The notes under the pieces were generated by a model, which was given only the letters and a program-made list of their open reading frames with translations, was not told the DNA's origin and searched no databases. A stretch of DNA of 41,233 nucleotides from Planctomycetia bacterium (GTDB lineage Bacteria > Planctomycetota > Phycisphaerae > Phycisphaerales > SM1A02): assembly GCA_005790605.1 (NCBI GenBank), contig SXUI01000024.1, positions 1 to 41,233 of the forward strand, written 5' to 3'. Of the stretch, positions 16,740 to 24,172 are shown piece after piece (position 1 is the first letter of the stretch; each line of letters starts with the position of its first letter). The translations under genes were made by a program, and so were the position numbers.

Positions 16740-17396
16740 ATGCCCCGACCATTCATAGGACTTACTGCAGACTTCGTTGATGGATACGCTCGGCTGCGAC
16801 GAACCTATCTCGATGTGGTGACGGCAGCGGGAGGCATTCCCATCATTCTTCCTCCAATTCACGGACTCCGATGTGAGATGCTCGCCGGGATGGACGGCAT
16901 CATCCTCACGGGTGGCGATGACATTGATCTCTCGTCGCGGGGCATTGCACTTCACCCCATGGCTTCGTGCATGCATCCCGAACGACAATCGGCCGAGTTC
17001 GCGCTGCTCTCGGAGCTCGATGCGCGACCAGAGATTCCGGTACTCGGGATCTGCCTCGGAATGCAGATGATGGGCGTGCATCGCGGTTGCCAACTCATCC
17101 AGCACCTTGGAGATGTGATTCCAAACGCAGATCGTCATCGCAACGACGCCGTGCACGATGTGCAATCAGACTCCCACGCGGGACTCGCCTCCGGCGCGGT
17201 GCGCTCGTGGCACCATCAGGCACTCGCGGATGGCGCTGACTTCGAAATCGTCTCGCGCTCGGACGATGGTGTGATCGAGGCAATTCTCGACCCGAAGCGG
17301 CGCTTCTATCTCGGCGTGCAATGGCATCCCGAGCGCACGGAGTCCGAAGCGACTGGACTTGAAGTCGTCCGCGCGCTGGTCGATGCATCGCGCTAA
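16740..17396 (+). CDS. Peptidase C26 / PuuD-like gamma-glutamyl hydrolase in the ebo cluster
   Basis: This is a 218-residue class I glutamine amidotransferase-like enzyme of family C26. The oxyanion region LTGGDDIDL, nucleophile elbow LGICLGMQMM (catalytic Cys) and the His-Glu pair in VQWHPERTE are all present, so it should be active. PuuD and relatives cleave gamma-glutamyl amide bonds, for example gamma-glutamyl-GABA in putrescine breakdown, but no other Puu gene is nearby. Its place between the MFS exporter and eboE, with only three bases to the latter, suggests that it removes a glutamyl group from the cluster's metabolite. That link is inference from context. Confidence 0.88.
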   Translation: MPRPFIGLTADFVDGYARLRRTYLDVVTAAGGIPIILPPIHGLRCEMLAGMDGIILTGGDDIDLSSRGIALHPMASCMHPERQSAEFALLSELDARPEIPVLGICLGMQMMGVHRGCQLIQHLGDVIPNADRHRNDAVHDVQSDSHAGLASGAVRSWHHQALADGADFEIVSRSDDGVIEAILDPKRRFYLGVQWHPERTESEATGLEVVRALVDASR

Positions 17397-17399
17397 CGA

Positions 17400-18587
17400 G
17401 TGTGCGAGAATGTGATGGTGAGTTCCATCGCCCCTAGCACGCAACCGAAAGCGCAATTGGCGTATTGCACCAATGTGCACCCGGGCGAATCGCTCGAGCG
17501 ATCGCTTGCGATGCTCGATCGGTATGCAACACAGGTTCGCGATCACATCAACCCACGCGGAACACTCGGGTTAGGTCTGTGGCTCTCCGCAGCAAGCGCT
17601 CGCGAAATCCTGCGCACGCCTGATGGAATCGCGCAATTGCGCGATTGGTTCAATACTCGAAACTTCGAAGTCATCACACTCAACGGCTTCCCCTATGGCG
17701 ACTTTCATCAAGCAGTCGTCAAGACGCGCGTCTACAAACCGAACTGGACTGCACAAGAACGGCTTGCATACTCCATCAGCCTCGCGGAGATTCTCGCGGG
17801 ACTCTTGCCGACGCGCGCTTCCACTGGATCGATTTCGACGCTCCCCATCGGATGGCGCGCAGATTTCTCAACCGATGAACAGGCAGTTGGAGCGGAAAGT
17901 GCTGCGCAAAATCTTCGCTCCCTCGCAGCGCAGCTCTCACGCATTGAAGCGAGCACCGGGAAACGCATCACCGTTGACCTCGAGCCGGAACCAGGCTGTC
18001 TGCTCGACACCGCTCCATTGATCTGCAGATTCTTTGAGCAACATCTCGCTTCAGCCGAATCCCGTCGATATCTCGGTGTTTGTCATGACACCTGTCATAG
18101 TGCGGTGATGTTCGAGCCGCAAGCCGACGCGTTTGCATGCTACGAGGGTCACGGCGTCCGGGTGGGAAAAGTGCAGGTGTCGAGTGCGCTCGCATGCAAT
18201 GGAGCCGCGAAGGAACTTGCTGAACTCGCGCAATTCGCCGAAGGTCGATACCTCCATCAAACTTCGGTCCTCGTCGGAAGTGGAACTCCTCGGTTCTTTG
18301 ACGATCTCGATGCCGCGCTCGATGAGAACCTCGACGGACTCTGGCGAACGCACTTTCATGTGCCGGTGTTTCTCGAAGAGCTCGGGCGTCTCTCAACGAC
18401 GTCGCATGAAATCGCAGTCGCACTCGCTTCCTGTTCGAAGATCGACCCGCCAATCTTTGAGGTCGAAACCTACGCATGGTCCGTGCTTCCTCCTCATCTG
18501 CGTGAAGGCGATCTCGCGCATGGCATCGCGAAGGAACTCCTCTGGACTCGTGCCGCGCTCAAACATGCCGGATTCGAGGTGCACTAA
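17400..18587 (+). CDS. eboE: EboE, sugar-phosphate-isomerase-like metabolite traffic protein
   Basis: The 395-residue TIM-barrel protein has the EboE hallmarks: LAYCTNVHPGESLERSLAML near the N terminus, FEVITLNGFPYGDFH, TRVYKPNW, and a later CHDTCHSAVMFE segment that resembles xylose-isomerase-type metal ligands. EboE is required with the other ebo genes for moving a secondary-metabolite precursor in cyanobacteria, although no reaction has been shown. The GTG at 17400 begins three bases after the previous stop. The ATG at 17415 is a possible shorter start. The 3' end overlaps eboC by one base (18587). Confidence 0.9.
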   Translation: MCENVMVSSIAPSTQPKAQLAYCTNVHPGESLERSLAMLDRYATQVRDHINPRGTLGLGLWLSAASAREILRTPDGIAQLRDWFNTRNFEVITLNGFPYGDFHQAVVKTRVYKPNWTAQERLAYSISLAEILAGLLPTRASTGSISTLPIGWRADFSTDEQAVGAESAAQNLRSLAAQLSRIEASTGKRITVDLEPEPGCLLDTAPLICRFFEQHLASAESRRYLGVCHDTCHSAVMFEPQADAFACYEGHGVRVGKVQVSSALACNGAAKELAELAQFAEGRYLHQTSVLVGSGTPRFFDDLDAALDENLDGLWRTHFHVPVFLEELGRLSTTSHEIAVALASCSKIDPPIFEVETYAWSVLPPHLREGDLAHGIAKELLWTRAALKHAGFEVH

Positions 18588-19348
18588 TGCGTTGGCTTCG
18601 CACATGGGCGGAGCTCGCCCGCATCTCCAATCTCCCGACGGTTCTTTCGAATGCTCTCGCGGGCGCGGTGCTTGGCAGTATGTGCCTTCCGCTTGACGCG
18701 AGCGCGGCGACTGCGCGCGTCTGCACGCCGTCACTGCTCTGGATTTTCATCCTTGTGCCGTGCGTGATCTACAGCGCGGGCATGATTTTGAATGATGCGT
18801 GTGACGCGAGCATTGATGCACGCGAGCGCCCGCAGCGTCCAATTCCAAGCGGTCGCGCGCAACGCAAGATCGCGTTTGTTGTTGCCTTCACTCTGCTCGC
18901 CATTGCGATCGGGCTTGCCCTCTTCACGGACGACGCTGATGCGAGCAACGCAACAATCGCTCTCGTCTGCGTTGTGCTGCTCTACAACTTTCTACATGCG
19001 CGCCATTGGACGACTGTCCTCCTCCTTGCCATTGCTCGCGCCCATGCGTCGCTCATTCCCATGCTCGCATTCGCACAGGATTCGTCCGACAATGTCTTTG
19101 AAAGCGCCGCGATCGCCCTGCCTATGGCGCTCGGCGCATGGACGCTACTACTCGCGATGCTCGCGAGGAGCGAAATGACAACGACGCGGACCTTTGCGAA
19201 GCGCGGCGGGATTGGATGGATGATCGCCTGCCTCATCCTCATCGACATGGTGGCGATGGTCTGCGTTGGTGCGTGGATGCCTGCCGGACTCTGCGCCCTG
19301 CTCCTCGTCATTACACGCGCGGCACAACGATCCGTCGCCGCGTCCTGA
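18587..19348 (+). CDS. eboC: EboC, UbiA-family prenyltransferase-like membrane protein
   Basis: The 253-residue membrane protein has about seven to eight hydrophobic segments. The first prenyltransferase motif is clear: GMILNDACDASIDARERPQR (about residues 65-84), with the NDxxD and DxxxE-type acidic residues that bind Mg2+ and prenyl diphosphate. The second acidic motif of UbiA enzymes is poor here (VLLYNFLHARHW), so full catalytic activity is uncertain. UbiA-like EboC is the membrane member of the ebo set. It overlaps eboE by one base and is followed after 21 bases by eboF. Confidence 0.9.
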   Translation: MRWLRTWAELARISNLPTVLSNALAGAVLGSMCLPLDASAATARVCTPSLLWIFILVPCVIYSAGMILNDACDASIDARERPQRPIPSGRAQRKIAFVVAFTLLAIAIGLALFTDDADASNATIALVCVVLLYNFLHARHWTTVLLLAIARAHASLIPMLAFAQDSSDNVFESAAIALPMALGAWTLLLAMLARSEMTTTRTFAKRGGIGWMIACLILIDMVAMVCVGAWMPAGLCALLLVITRAAQRSVAAS

Positions 19349-19354
19349 AGCGGC

Positions 19355-19360
19355 TATCTT
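19355..19360 (+). promoter_or_regulatory. Candidate internal -10 element (TATCTT) before eboF
   Basis: TATCTT ends nine bases before the GTG start of eboF, in the short gap after eboC. No ribosome binding site is visible there. Confidence 0.3.
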
Positions 19361-19369
19361 TGCAGCACT

Positions 19370-20779
19370 GTGCAGCGAGTTGCGCTTCTCAATGTCGTCG
19401 GGCTCTCGCCGAACCTCATCGGCTCGCATACACCTCGCCTCCGCGAGTTTGCGCGTTCGACTGGTGGCGTTCGCACCCTTCGCCCGCCGCTGCCGGCTGT
19501 GACTTGCACTGCGCAGTCAACGATGCTCACGGGACTTCATCCCTCACAGCACGGCATTGTCGGAAACGGTTGGCACGATCGCACCCTTGGCGAAGTGCAG
19601 TTCTGGAAGCAATCGAACGCGCTTGTGTCTGGCGAGAAGATCTGGGAAACGGCGAAGCGCATCAATCCGAACTTCACGTGCGCGAATGTGTGTTGGTGGT
19701 ACGCGATGCACGCTTCCACAGACTACTTCGTCACGCCCCGTCCTATCTATAAAGCAGATGGGCGCAAACTCGAAGATTGCCTGACGCATCCACCAGCGTT
19801 GCGCGACGCGCTCCAGCAGCGGCACGGCCAGTTCCCTTTGTTTCATTTTTGGGGACCGCACGCGAGCATTACCGCAACCGATTGGATCGCCGCAGCAGCC
19901 CTGCAGACGATGCGCGAGTACCAGCCGACACTCACGCTCGTCTACTTGCCCCACCTCGATTACTGCCTGCAGCGGTTTGGACCCAAGCATGCGTCCATCG
20001 CCGCGGAACTTCGTGAGGTCGATCGGGTGGTCGGCGCGCTTCTCGATCACTGCGAGCACGAGAACATTCGTCCACTCGTTGTCAGCGAGTACGGCATCGT
20101 GCCCGTCACGAATGCGGTGTGGATCAACCGCGTACTCCGTGAGTGCGGCCTACTCAAGGTCCGCATGGAAGATGGACGCGAGATCCTCGATCTCCAAGAA
20201 TCCGAAGCGTTCGCAGTCGCGGACCATCAGATCGCGCATGTCTCACTCAAGGATCCCAGTCGCGCTGCACAGATCGCGAGTCAACTTGAGCGCGTGGATG
20301 GCATCGCGAGAGTGCTGCATGGAGCGTCGAGACACGCGGCGCAGCTCGATCACGCGCGCAGCGGCGATGTCGTGTGCTTGAGCGCGCCTGATCGCTGGTT
20401 CTCCTACGGTTGGTGGATGGATGACGCGAGGGCACCTGACTTCGCGCGCACTGTCGACATCTTCCGAAAGCCCGGCTACGACCCATGCGAACTTCTGCTT
20501 GATCCCTCGCGCCCGCTCCTCGGCGTTCGCCTCGCCATGAAACTTGCCCTTCGCAAGTTGGGATTGCGCGTCCTTCTTGATCCCACGCCGCTCGACGCCT
20601 CGCTTATCCGCGGATCGCATGGACTCGTAGAGGTGGAGCGCGGATTTGACCCTGTGTTGATCGGCGAGCTTGACGATCGATTTAGCGATGCAGAGATTCC
20701 GATGCAGTTCGTGCGTGATGCGACGCTCAGCGCGCTTGGACTGCTCGGCGCGCGTGACGCGTTGAGCGTGAAGACATGA
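19370..20779 (+). CDS. eboF: EboF, type I phosphodiesterase/nucleotide pyrophosphatase-like protein
   Basis: This is a 469-residue alkaline-phosphatase-superfamily protein. The nucleophile region LPAVTCTAQSTMLTG (Thr45 the likely nucleophile) and PSQHGIVGNGW are typical of nucleotide pyrophosphatases. Later parts include LVYLPHLDYCLQRFGP, VVSEYGIVPV and AFAVADHQIAHV. The N-terminal beta strand reads LLNVVGLSP, with Asn8 where most family members have a metal-binding Asp; I recall this as usual in EboF proteins. There is no signal peptide, so it probably acts in the cytoplasm. The start is GTG. Its last four bases overlap the start of the next gene (ATGA, 20776-20779). Confidence 0.9.
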   Translation: MQRVALLNVVGLSPNLIGSHTPRLREFARSTGGVRTLRPPLPAVTCTAQSTMLTGLHPSQHGIVGNGWHDRTLGEVQFWKQSNALVSGEKIWETAKRINPNFTCANVCWWYAMHASTDYFVTPRPIYKADGRKLEDCLTHPPALRDALQQRHGQFPLFHFWGPHASITATDWIAAAALQTMREYQPTLTLVYLPHLDYCLQRFGPKHASIAAELREVDRVVGALLDHCEHENIRPLVVSEYGIVPVTNAVWINRVLRECGLLKVRMEDGREILDLQESEAFAVADHQIAHVSLKDPSRAAQIASQLERVDGIARVLHGASRHAAQLDHARSGDVVCLSAPDRWFSYGWWMDDARAPDFARTVDIFRKPGYDPCELLLDPSRPLLGVRLAMKLALRKLGLRVLLDPTPLDASLIRGSHGLVEVERGFDPVLIGELDDRFSDAEIPMQFVRDATLSALGLLGARDALSVKT

Positions 20780-21450
20780 AGTACTTCTTCCTCGCGGCGC
20801 TCGCGCTCGTCATCACAGCGATCGCGCTGTTGCTCAGCCCGGATCCGGGTGCAGCGCCAGCATTGCCCCTCGAGCATGGCCAGAGAGACGACACGCCGAC
20901 TCCCACACAGACGACGGCGCCAGAAGCAACGCATGCAAACACGGGCATGCAACCTTCGCCGGGCACGCCGACGAGGAACCATTCATCTGCTGAACCCTTC
21001 GACCGAATCGACGCGCGCACCATTGAACTTGCCGGCAAGTATCGGGTCACAGGCAATGGCACGCATGAGGATCCATACCGCGTGACTTGGGAACTCCTGA
21101 TGAGTGCGTCACAATCGATCGACGCAAGCAACGGGAAGCTCACGCCACCGAAGTGGATTGCGCTTCTTGACGGCATGTGGATTGAGATCTCCGCCTACTA
21201 CTCCACGGTGGTGCGCAAGGAGTCCGTCGATGAATTGCTGCTCACCTTCAATCGATGGGACGGGTGTTGCATCGGACTCCCGCCAACTCCGTTTGATTCG
21301 ATCGAGATGAAACTCACGAGTCCGATGCGGATGACCGGGCTGCATCTCACACGCTACGGGACCTTCCGCGGACAACTGCATGTCAGTCCGATCGCCGCTG
21401 CGGGATTTCTGCTCGGCTTCTATCAACTGTCTGACGCGAACATGCAGTGA
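20776..21450 (+). CDS. Secreted DUF3299-like protein coupled to eboF
   Basis: The 224-residue protein has an N-terminal signal peptide or membrane anchor (MKYFFLAALALVITAIALLL) and a Pro/Thr-rich linker to about residue 75. A folded C-terminal domain follows, with WIALLDGMWIEISAYYS, ELLLTFNRWDGCCIGLPPTP and GTFRGQLHVSP. The last pattern (two Cys before GxPP) resembles DUF3299 proteins, a periplasmic family of unknown function sometimes found near transport systems. The assignment is by eye. The ATG overlaps the eboF stop, which makes it part of the cluster and suggests a periplasmic partner for the exported metabolite. Confidence 0.8.
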   Translation: MKYFFLAALALVITAIALLLSPDPGAAPALPLEHGQRDDTPTPTQTTAPEATHANTGMQPSPGTPTRNHSSAEPFDRIDARTIELAGKYRVTGNGTHEDPYRVTWELLMSASQSIDASNGKLTPPKWIALLDGMWIEISAYYSTVVRKESVDELLLTFNRWDGCCIGLPPTPFDSIEMKLTSPMRMTGLHLTRYGTFRGQLHVSPIAAAGFLLGFYQLSDANMQ

Positions 21451-21476
21451 ACTCGCCATCAACGCGCGAGGTCGCA

Positions 21477-21482
21477 TACGCT
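21477..21482 (+). promoter_or_regulatory. Candidate -10 element (TACGCT) for the dus gene
   Basis: TACGCT ends seven bases before the GTG at 21490, in the 39-base gap after the ebo cluster. It implies that the dus gene can be transcribed separately and without a leader. Confidence 0.4.
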
Positions 21483-21489
21483 TCACGCT

Positions 21490-22569
21490 GTGCTTCGCAT
21501 TGGACCAGTACAGCTTGACTCGCCGCTCTTTCTCGCGCCCATCGCGGGACAGACTGATCTTGCGATGCGCATCTTGTGCCGCGAGCAAGGCGGCGTTGGC
21601 ATCGCGTTCACCGATCTGATGAACTCTCGCGCAATCCTCAAGGGCGCGCCCCGTACGCTCGAACTCGCATCCACCAATGGGCTCGATCAACCCTGTGGCA
21701 TGCAACTCTACGGAAATTCGGAAGACCCCCTTCCTGAAGCGGCGATTTGGGCGATTGAGCACGGCGCGCGTGTGATCGACATCAACATGGGTTGCCCCGT
21801 CGACAAGGTCGCGAAGAAGCACGGTGGCAGTCTCCTGCTTCGCGATTGCGCAAACACAATGCGCCTCGCAGAACGATTGGTGAAAACGATCGACCGCCAC
21901 TCGGCCGGTCGAGTGCCCATGACAGCCAAGATGCGACTCGGGTGGGATCGCGAACATCGTGTCGCGCCACAACTCGCGAGAGATTTGGAGTCTGTCGGCG
22001 TCGCGCTCGTCACCGTGCATGGGCGCTACACGGTGCAGTTCTTTTCTGGAAGTGCTGATTGGCACGCGATCGGCGAAGTCGTTTCCGCGGTACGAGGGAT
22101 TCCCGTCATTGGCAACGGTGATGTGACTGAGCCACAGCATGTTGTGGAACTCATGCGTATCTCTGGCTGCAATGGCGTGATGATTGGACGCGCGGCGCTA
22201 CGAACCCCGTGGTTGTTCAAGCAGGCGCTGACGCTTCTTGAAACCGGCGAAGCGAGTCCGGAGCCAAGCTTCAATCACAAGCTACGCCTCGTGCTCCGGC
22301 ACCTTGAACTGATTGAGCGACACATGGGTGCGGAGCGCGCGGTCGGAGAGATGCGGCAGCGCATCGCGTGGTACGGCAAGACCTTTGGTCATGTAAAGCC
22401 GCTCAAAGAGGCCATCCGCACAGCCACCAACACCCAAACGATGCGCGATGCGCTCTTGGAGTGGATGCGACCGGAGTACGAACACTGCTCTCGCGTCGAG
22501 CGCACCGGATTCAACGCGGAGCTACAGGGGTTCTCAACGTTCGCCGAGGATAGTTCTCGGAATGGGTAA
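21490..22569 (+). CDS. tRNA-dihydrouridine synthase (DusB-like)
   Basis: This is a 359-residue FMN-dependent enzyme that reduces uridine to dihydrouridine in the tRNA D-loop. It has the TIM-barrel Dus motifs: LFLAPIAGQTDLAMR at the FMN site, MQLYGNSEDP, INMGCPVDKVAKKHGGS with the catalytic Cys102, MTAKMRLGW, VTVHGR, IPVIGNGDV and VMIGRAALRTPW. A helical C-terminal tRNA-binding domain follows (MRQRIAWYGKTF and a KPLKEAIRTA segment). DusB is the common bacterial type, but Dus subgroup is not certain from sequence alone. The start is GTG and is preceded by TACGCT rather than a ribosome binding site. Confidence 0.93.
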   Translation: MLRIGPVQLDSPLFLAPIAGQTDLAMRILCREQGGVGIAFTDLMNSRAILKGAPRTLELASTNGLDQPCGMQLYGNSEDPLPEAAIWAIEHGARVIDINMGCPVDKVAKKHGGSLLLRDCANTMRLAERLVKTIDRHSAGRVPMTAKMRLGWDREHRVAPQLARDLESVGVALVTVHGRYTVQFFSGSADWHAIGEVVSAVRGIPVIGNGDVTEPQHVVELMRISGCNGVMIGRAALRTPWLFKQALTLLETGEASPEPSFNHKLRLVLRHLELIERHMGAERAVGEMRQRIAWYGKTFGHVKPLKEAIRTATNTQTMRDALLEWMRPEYEHCSRVERTGFNAELQGFSTFAEDSSRNG

Positions 22570-22585
22570 ACCCCACAATTGGGGT
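22570..22585. repeat. Short inverted repeat after dus (ACCCC / GGGGT)
   Basis: ACCCC and GGGGT flank ACAATT right after the dus stop. It could be a weak terminator, but there is no T run. Similar CCCC...ATTGGGG elements occur at 22618-22632 and 37548-37559. Confidence 0.4.
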
Positions 22586-22611
22586 GATTCTCGCCATTTG
22601 GCGTAAGTCGC

Positions 22612-22639
22612 TTGCCTCCCCTCAGATTGGGGCTACTTT
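22612..22639 (+). promoter_or_regulatory. Candidate promoter of the PEP-CTERM-like gene (TTGCCT-N16-TACTTT)
   Basis: TTGCCT (22612-22617) and TACTTT (22634-22639) are 16 bases apart and point to a start near 22646. The spacer is nearly filled by a CCCC...GGGG dyad (22618-22632), a good place for a repressor. Transcription from here would include the whole three-hairpin leader. Confidence 0.4.
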
Positions 22640-22654
22640 CCCACCGTTAAAGGG

Positions 22655-22754
22655 GATCTCTCTCCGTAGAGAGATCATGTCTGGAGGTTTGTGATTTCAT
22701 CAGGCGGGAACCTGGTGAAGTTCGAGGGACAAGGGGTCTGGTTTTTCAGATCCC
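22655..22754 (+). promoter_or_regulatory. Three consecutive RNA hairpins in the leader of the PEP-CTERM-like gene
   Basis: Stem 1 pairs 22655-22663 with 22668-22676 (nine perfect pairs, loop CCGT). Stem 2 pairs 22696-22704 with 22711-22719 (nine pairs, one G-U). Stem 3 pairs 22733-22740 with 22747-22754 (eight pairs, one G-U, loop GTTTTT). The ribosome binding site AAGGG and the ATG at 22773 follow directly. This does not match a riboswitch class I know. It may stabilise the mRNA, bind a protein or respond to a ligand. Confidence 0.55.
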
Positions 22755-22772
22755 GTAATAGAAGGGTTTGTT

Positions 22773-23552
22773 ATGAACCGCATCTCGCATGTGGTTCGCT
22801 CATGGTTACGCCATGAACGAGCCGCATCGGTAGCGACCGGGCTTGTAGTTTGCCTCGGTGCTGCCATTACGACATCTGCTTCAGCAGACGCGCCTGCTCT
22901 CACGCTTCTCGTCGACACGGGAATGTTCGGGAAGCAATCGCAACTGACCCCAAACTCCATCTCGGCGTCTGGCACGGGCACCTACTACGGCACCGTAGTT
23001 GGCGCAAGCAACATCTGGAGCCTCGACTACAACCTCCTCGCGAACGACGCGGGAGCTACAGCATGGAATCAAGGCGGAATCACGTTCCGCAATCTGACCG
23101 ACACTGTTCGCGACTTCCATATCACGCTCTTGATGCCCCTTAGTTCCGTCGGGGGCATGGAGGGTCTGTACAACGGATCGCTCGGTGGATCTCTCATCAC
23201 GGATGCCAACGGCGGGCAGTTCACTTCACTCGCTGGGCTGCCGCTCTATCAGAGCAGCGTTGGCGGAAGCGCAATCGCTTCGCTGCACAACAATCCAGTG
23301 TCGATCACACGAACGACGGCAGGCGCATCGTCAATTGGCTACCAAGCCTTCGGCGGAACCACGCCATCGATGCCTGGTCCTGAGTTCATGACAAACATTG
23401 TCTATCAGCTTCATTTCAGCCTCACAGGAGGGGACACGGTCGTCTTTACGGCGGCCCTCGGAGGGCTTGGAGCGCCTATTCCCGCGCCTGGCGCATTTGC
23501 GCTGCTCGGGGTTGCGGCCGTGACCGGACTCGGTCGACGACGCCGCAACTAA
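22773..23552 (+). CDS. Secreted protein with PEP-CTERM-like sorting tail
   Basis: The 259-residue protein has a long signal peptide ending near ITTSASADA (about residue 40). A beta-rich body follows without recognised domain, and the last 25 residues form a surface-sorting tail: PIPAPGAFALLGVAAVTGLG followed by RRRRN. That tail (Pro-Ala-Pro motif, hydrophobic helix, arginine cluster) is the Phycisphaerae version of PEP-CTERM, recognised and cleaved by an exosortase. The body is Gly/Ser/Thr rich, with no cysteines in the mature part. An AAGGG site precedes the start. Downstream is a strong terminator, so the gene is monocistronic. Confidence 0.85.
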   Translation: MNRISHVVRSWLRHERAASVATGLVVCLGAAITTSASADAPALTLLVDTGMFGKQSQLTPNSISASGTGTYYGTVVGASNIWSLDYNLLANDAGATAWNQGGITFRNLTDTVRDFHITLLMPLSSVGGMEGLYNGSLGGSLITDANGGQFTSLAGLPLYQSSVGGSAIASLHNNPVSITRTTAGASSIGYQAFGGTTPSMPGPEFMTNIVYQLHFSLTGGDTVVFTAALGGLGAPIPAPGAFALLGVAAVTGLGRRRRN

Positions 23553-23624
23553 CACAACTCCAAGACCGGTAGTGGGTTGGGCTGCAGTTACCACCCATTG
23601 GCCGCCATCCGGTCCCTTTCCGCC

Positions 23625-23664
23625 CGTCGCTCGGCTCCTCGTGAGTCCGAGCGACGATTTTTTT
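23625..23664 (+). terminator. Rho-independent terminator after the PEP-CTERM-like gene
   Basis: A ten-base perfect stem (CGTCGCTCGG, 23625-23634, with 23647-23656) and a 12-base loop are followed by seven T residues at 23658-23664. Confidence 0.9.
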
Positions 23665-23719
23665 GCCCCAAGCGACGGCTCCCCCGACCCAATGCTCGCG
23701 TCGATGCCCTAGCCGTTGC

Positions 23720-23728
23720 TGATATAGT
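23720..23728 (+). promoter_or_regulatory. Extended -10 promoter element (TGATATAGT) for atpC
   Basis: TG plus TATAGT forms an extended -10 element, and the start would be near 23735. No good -35 box is seen, as is usual for extended -10 promoters. It lies between the terminator and atpC. Confidence 0.45.
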
Positions 23729-23752
23729 CCTCGACCCCGATTGGGACCCACT

Positions 23753-24160
23753 ATGGCAAGTTCTTTGCGTTGCAATCTCGTCACCCCATCCGCAGCACTC
23801 CTCGAAGTGGACGCAACTTATGTCTCGTTCCCAGCGTGGGATGGTTCGAAGGGCGTTCAGGCGGGGGCGGCCGCTTTTCTCGCCAAGCTCGGCGAAGGAA
23901 TTCTCCGAGTCGATGCCGTTGGCGGCTCGAAGCAGTTCGTCGTTGACGGCGGCTTCGCACAAATGCAGGGTGGAACACTGACGATTCTCGCCGACTCCGC
24001 AACGCCGATCGAGCAACTTGATGCGGTGAAGGCAAACCAAGAACTTGAGGCCGCGAACGCGGACGCGACCAAGCGCGGCACGGTGAGTGAGCGGACGACC
24101 ATCGAGCGACGACAACGCGCGGCGCGCGCAAAGTTGGCGGCCGCTCGGCCAGTTCGCTGA
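23753..24160 (+). CDS. atpC: F1 ATP synthase epsilon subunit
   Basis: This is a 135-residue rotor subunit of F1Fo ATP synthase. The N-terminal beta-sandwich is clear: LRCNLVTPSAALLEVDATYVS, FPAWDGSKGVQAG, FLAKLGEGILRV and FVVDGGFAQMQGGTLTILAD. A two-helix C-terminal domain (about residues 85-135) of normal length follows, rich in Ala/Arg/Lys. The other atp genes are not in the window, so this copy stands apart from any atpD within reach, next to scpB. An upstream in-frame TTG (23741) is less likely than the ATG chosen here. Confidence 0.87.
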   Translation: MASSLRCNLVTPSAALLEVDATYVSFPAWDGSKGVQAGAAAFLAKLGEGILRVDAVGGSKQFVVDGGFAQMQGGTLTILADSATPIEQLDAVKANQELEAANADATKRGTVSERTTIERRQRAARAKLAAARPVR

Positions 24161-24166
24161 TACCCT
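24161..24166 (+). promoter_or_regulatory. Candidate -10 element (TACCCT) for scpB
   Basis: TACCCT begins right after the atpC stop and ends six bases before the scpB ATG. There is no ribosome binding site. The same TACCCT-N6 arrangement is found before the helicase gene at 40991. Confidence 0.4.
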
Positions 24167-24172
24167 CTCCGC

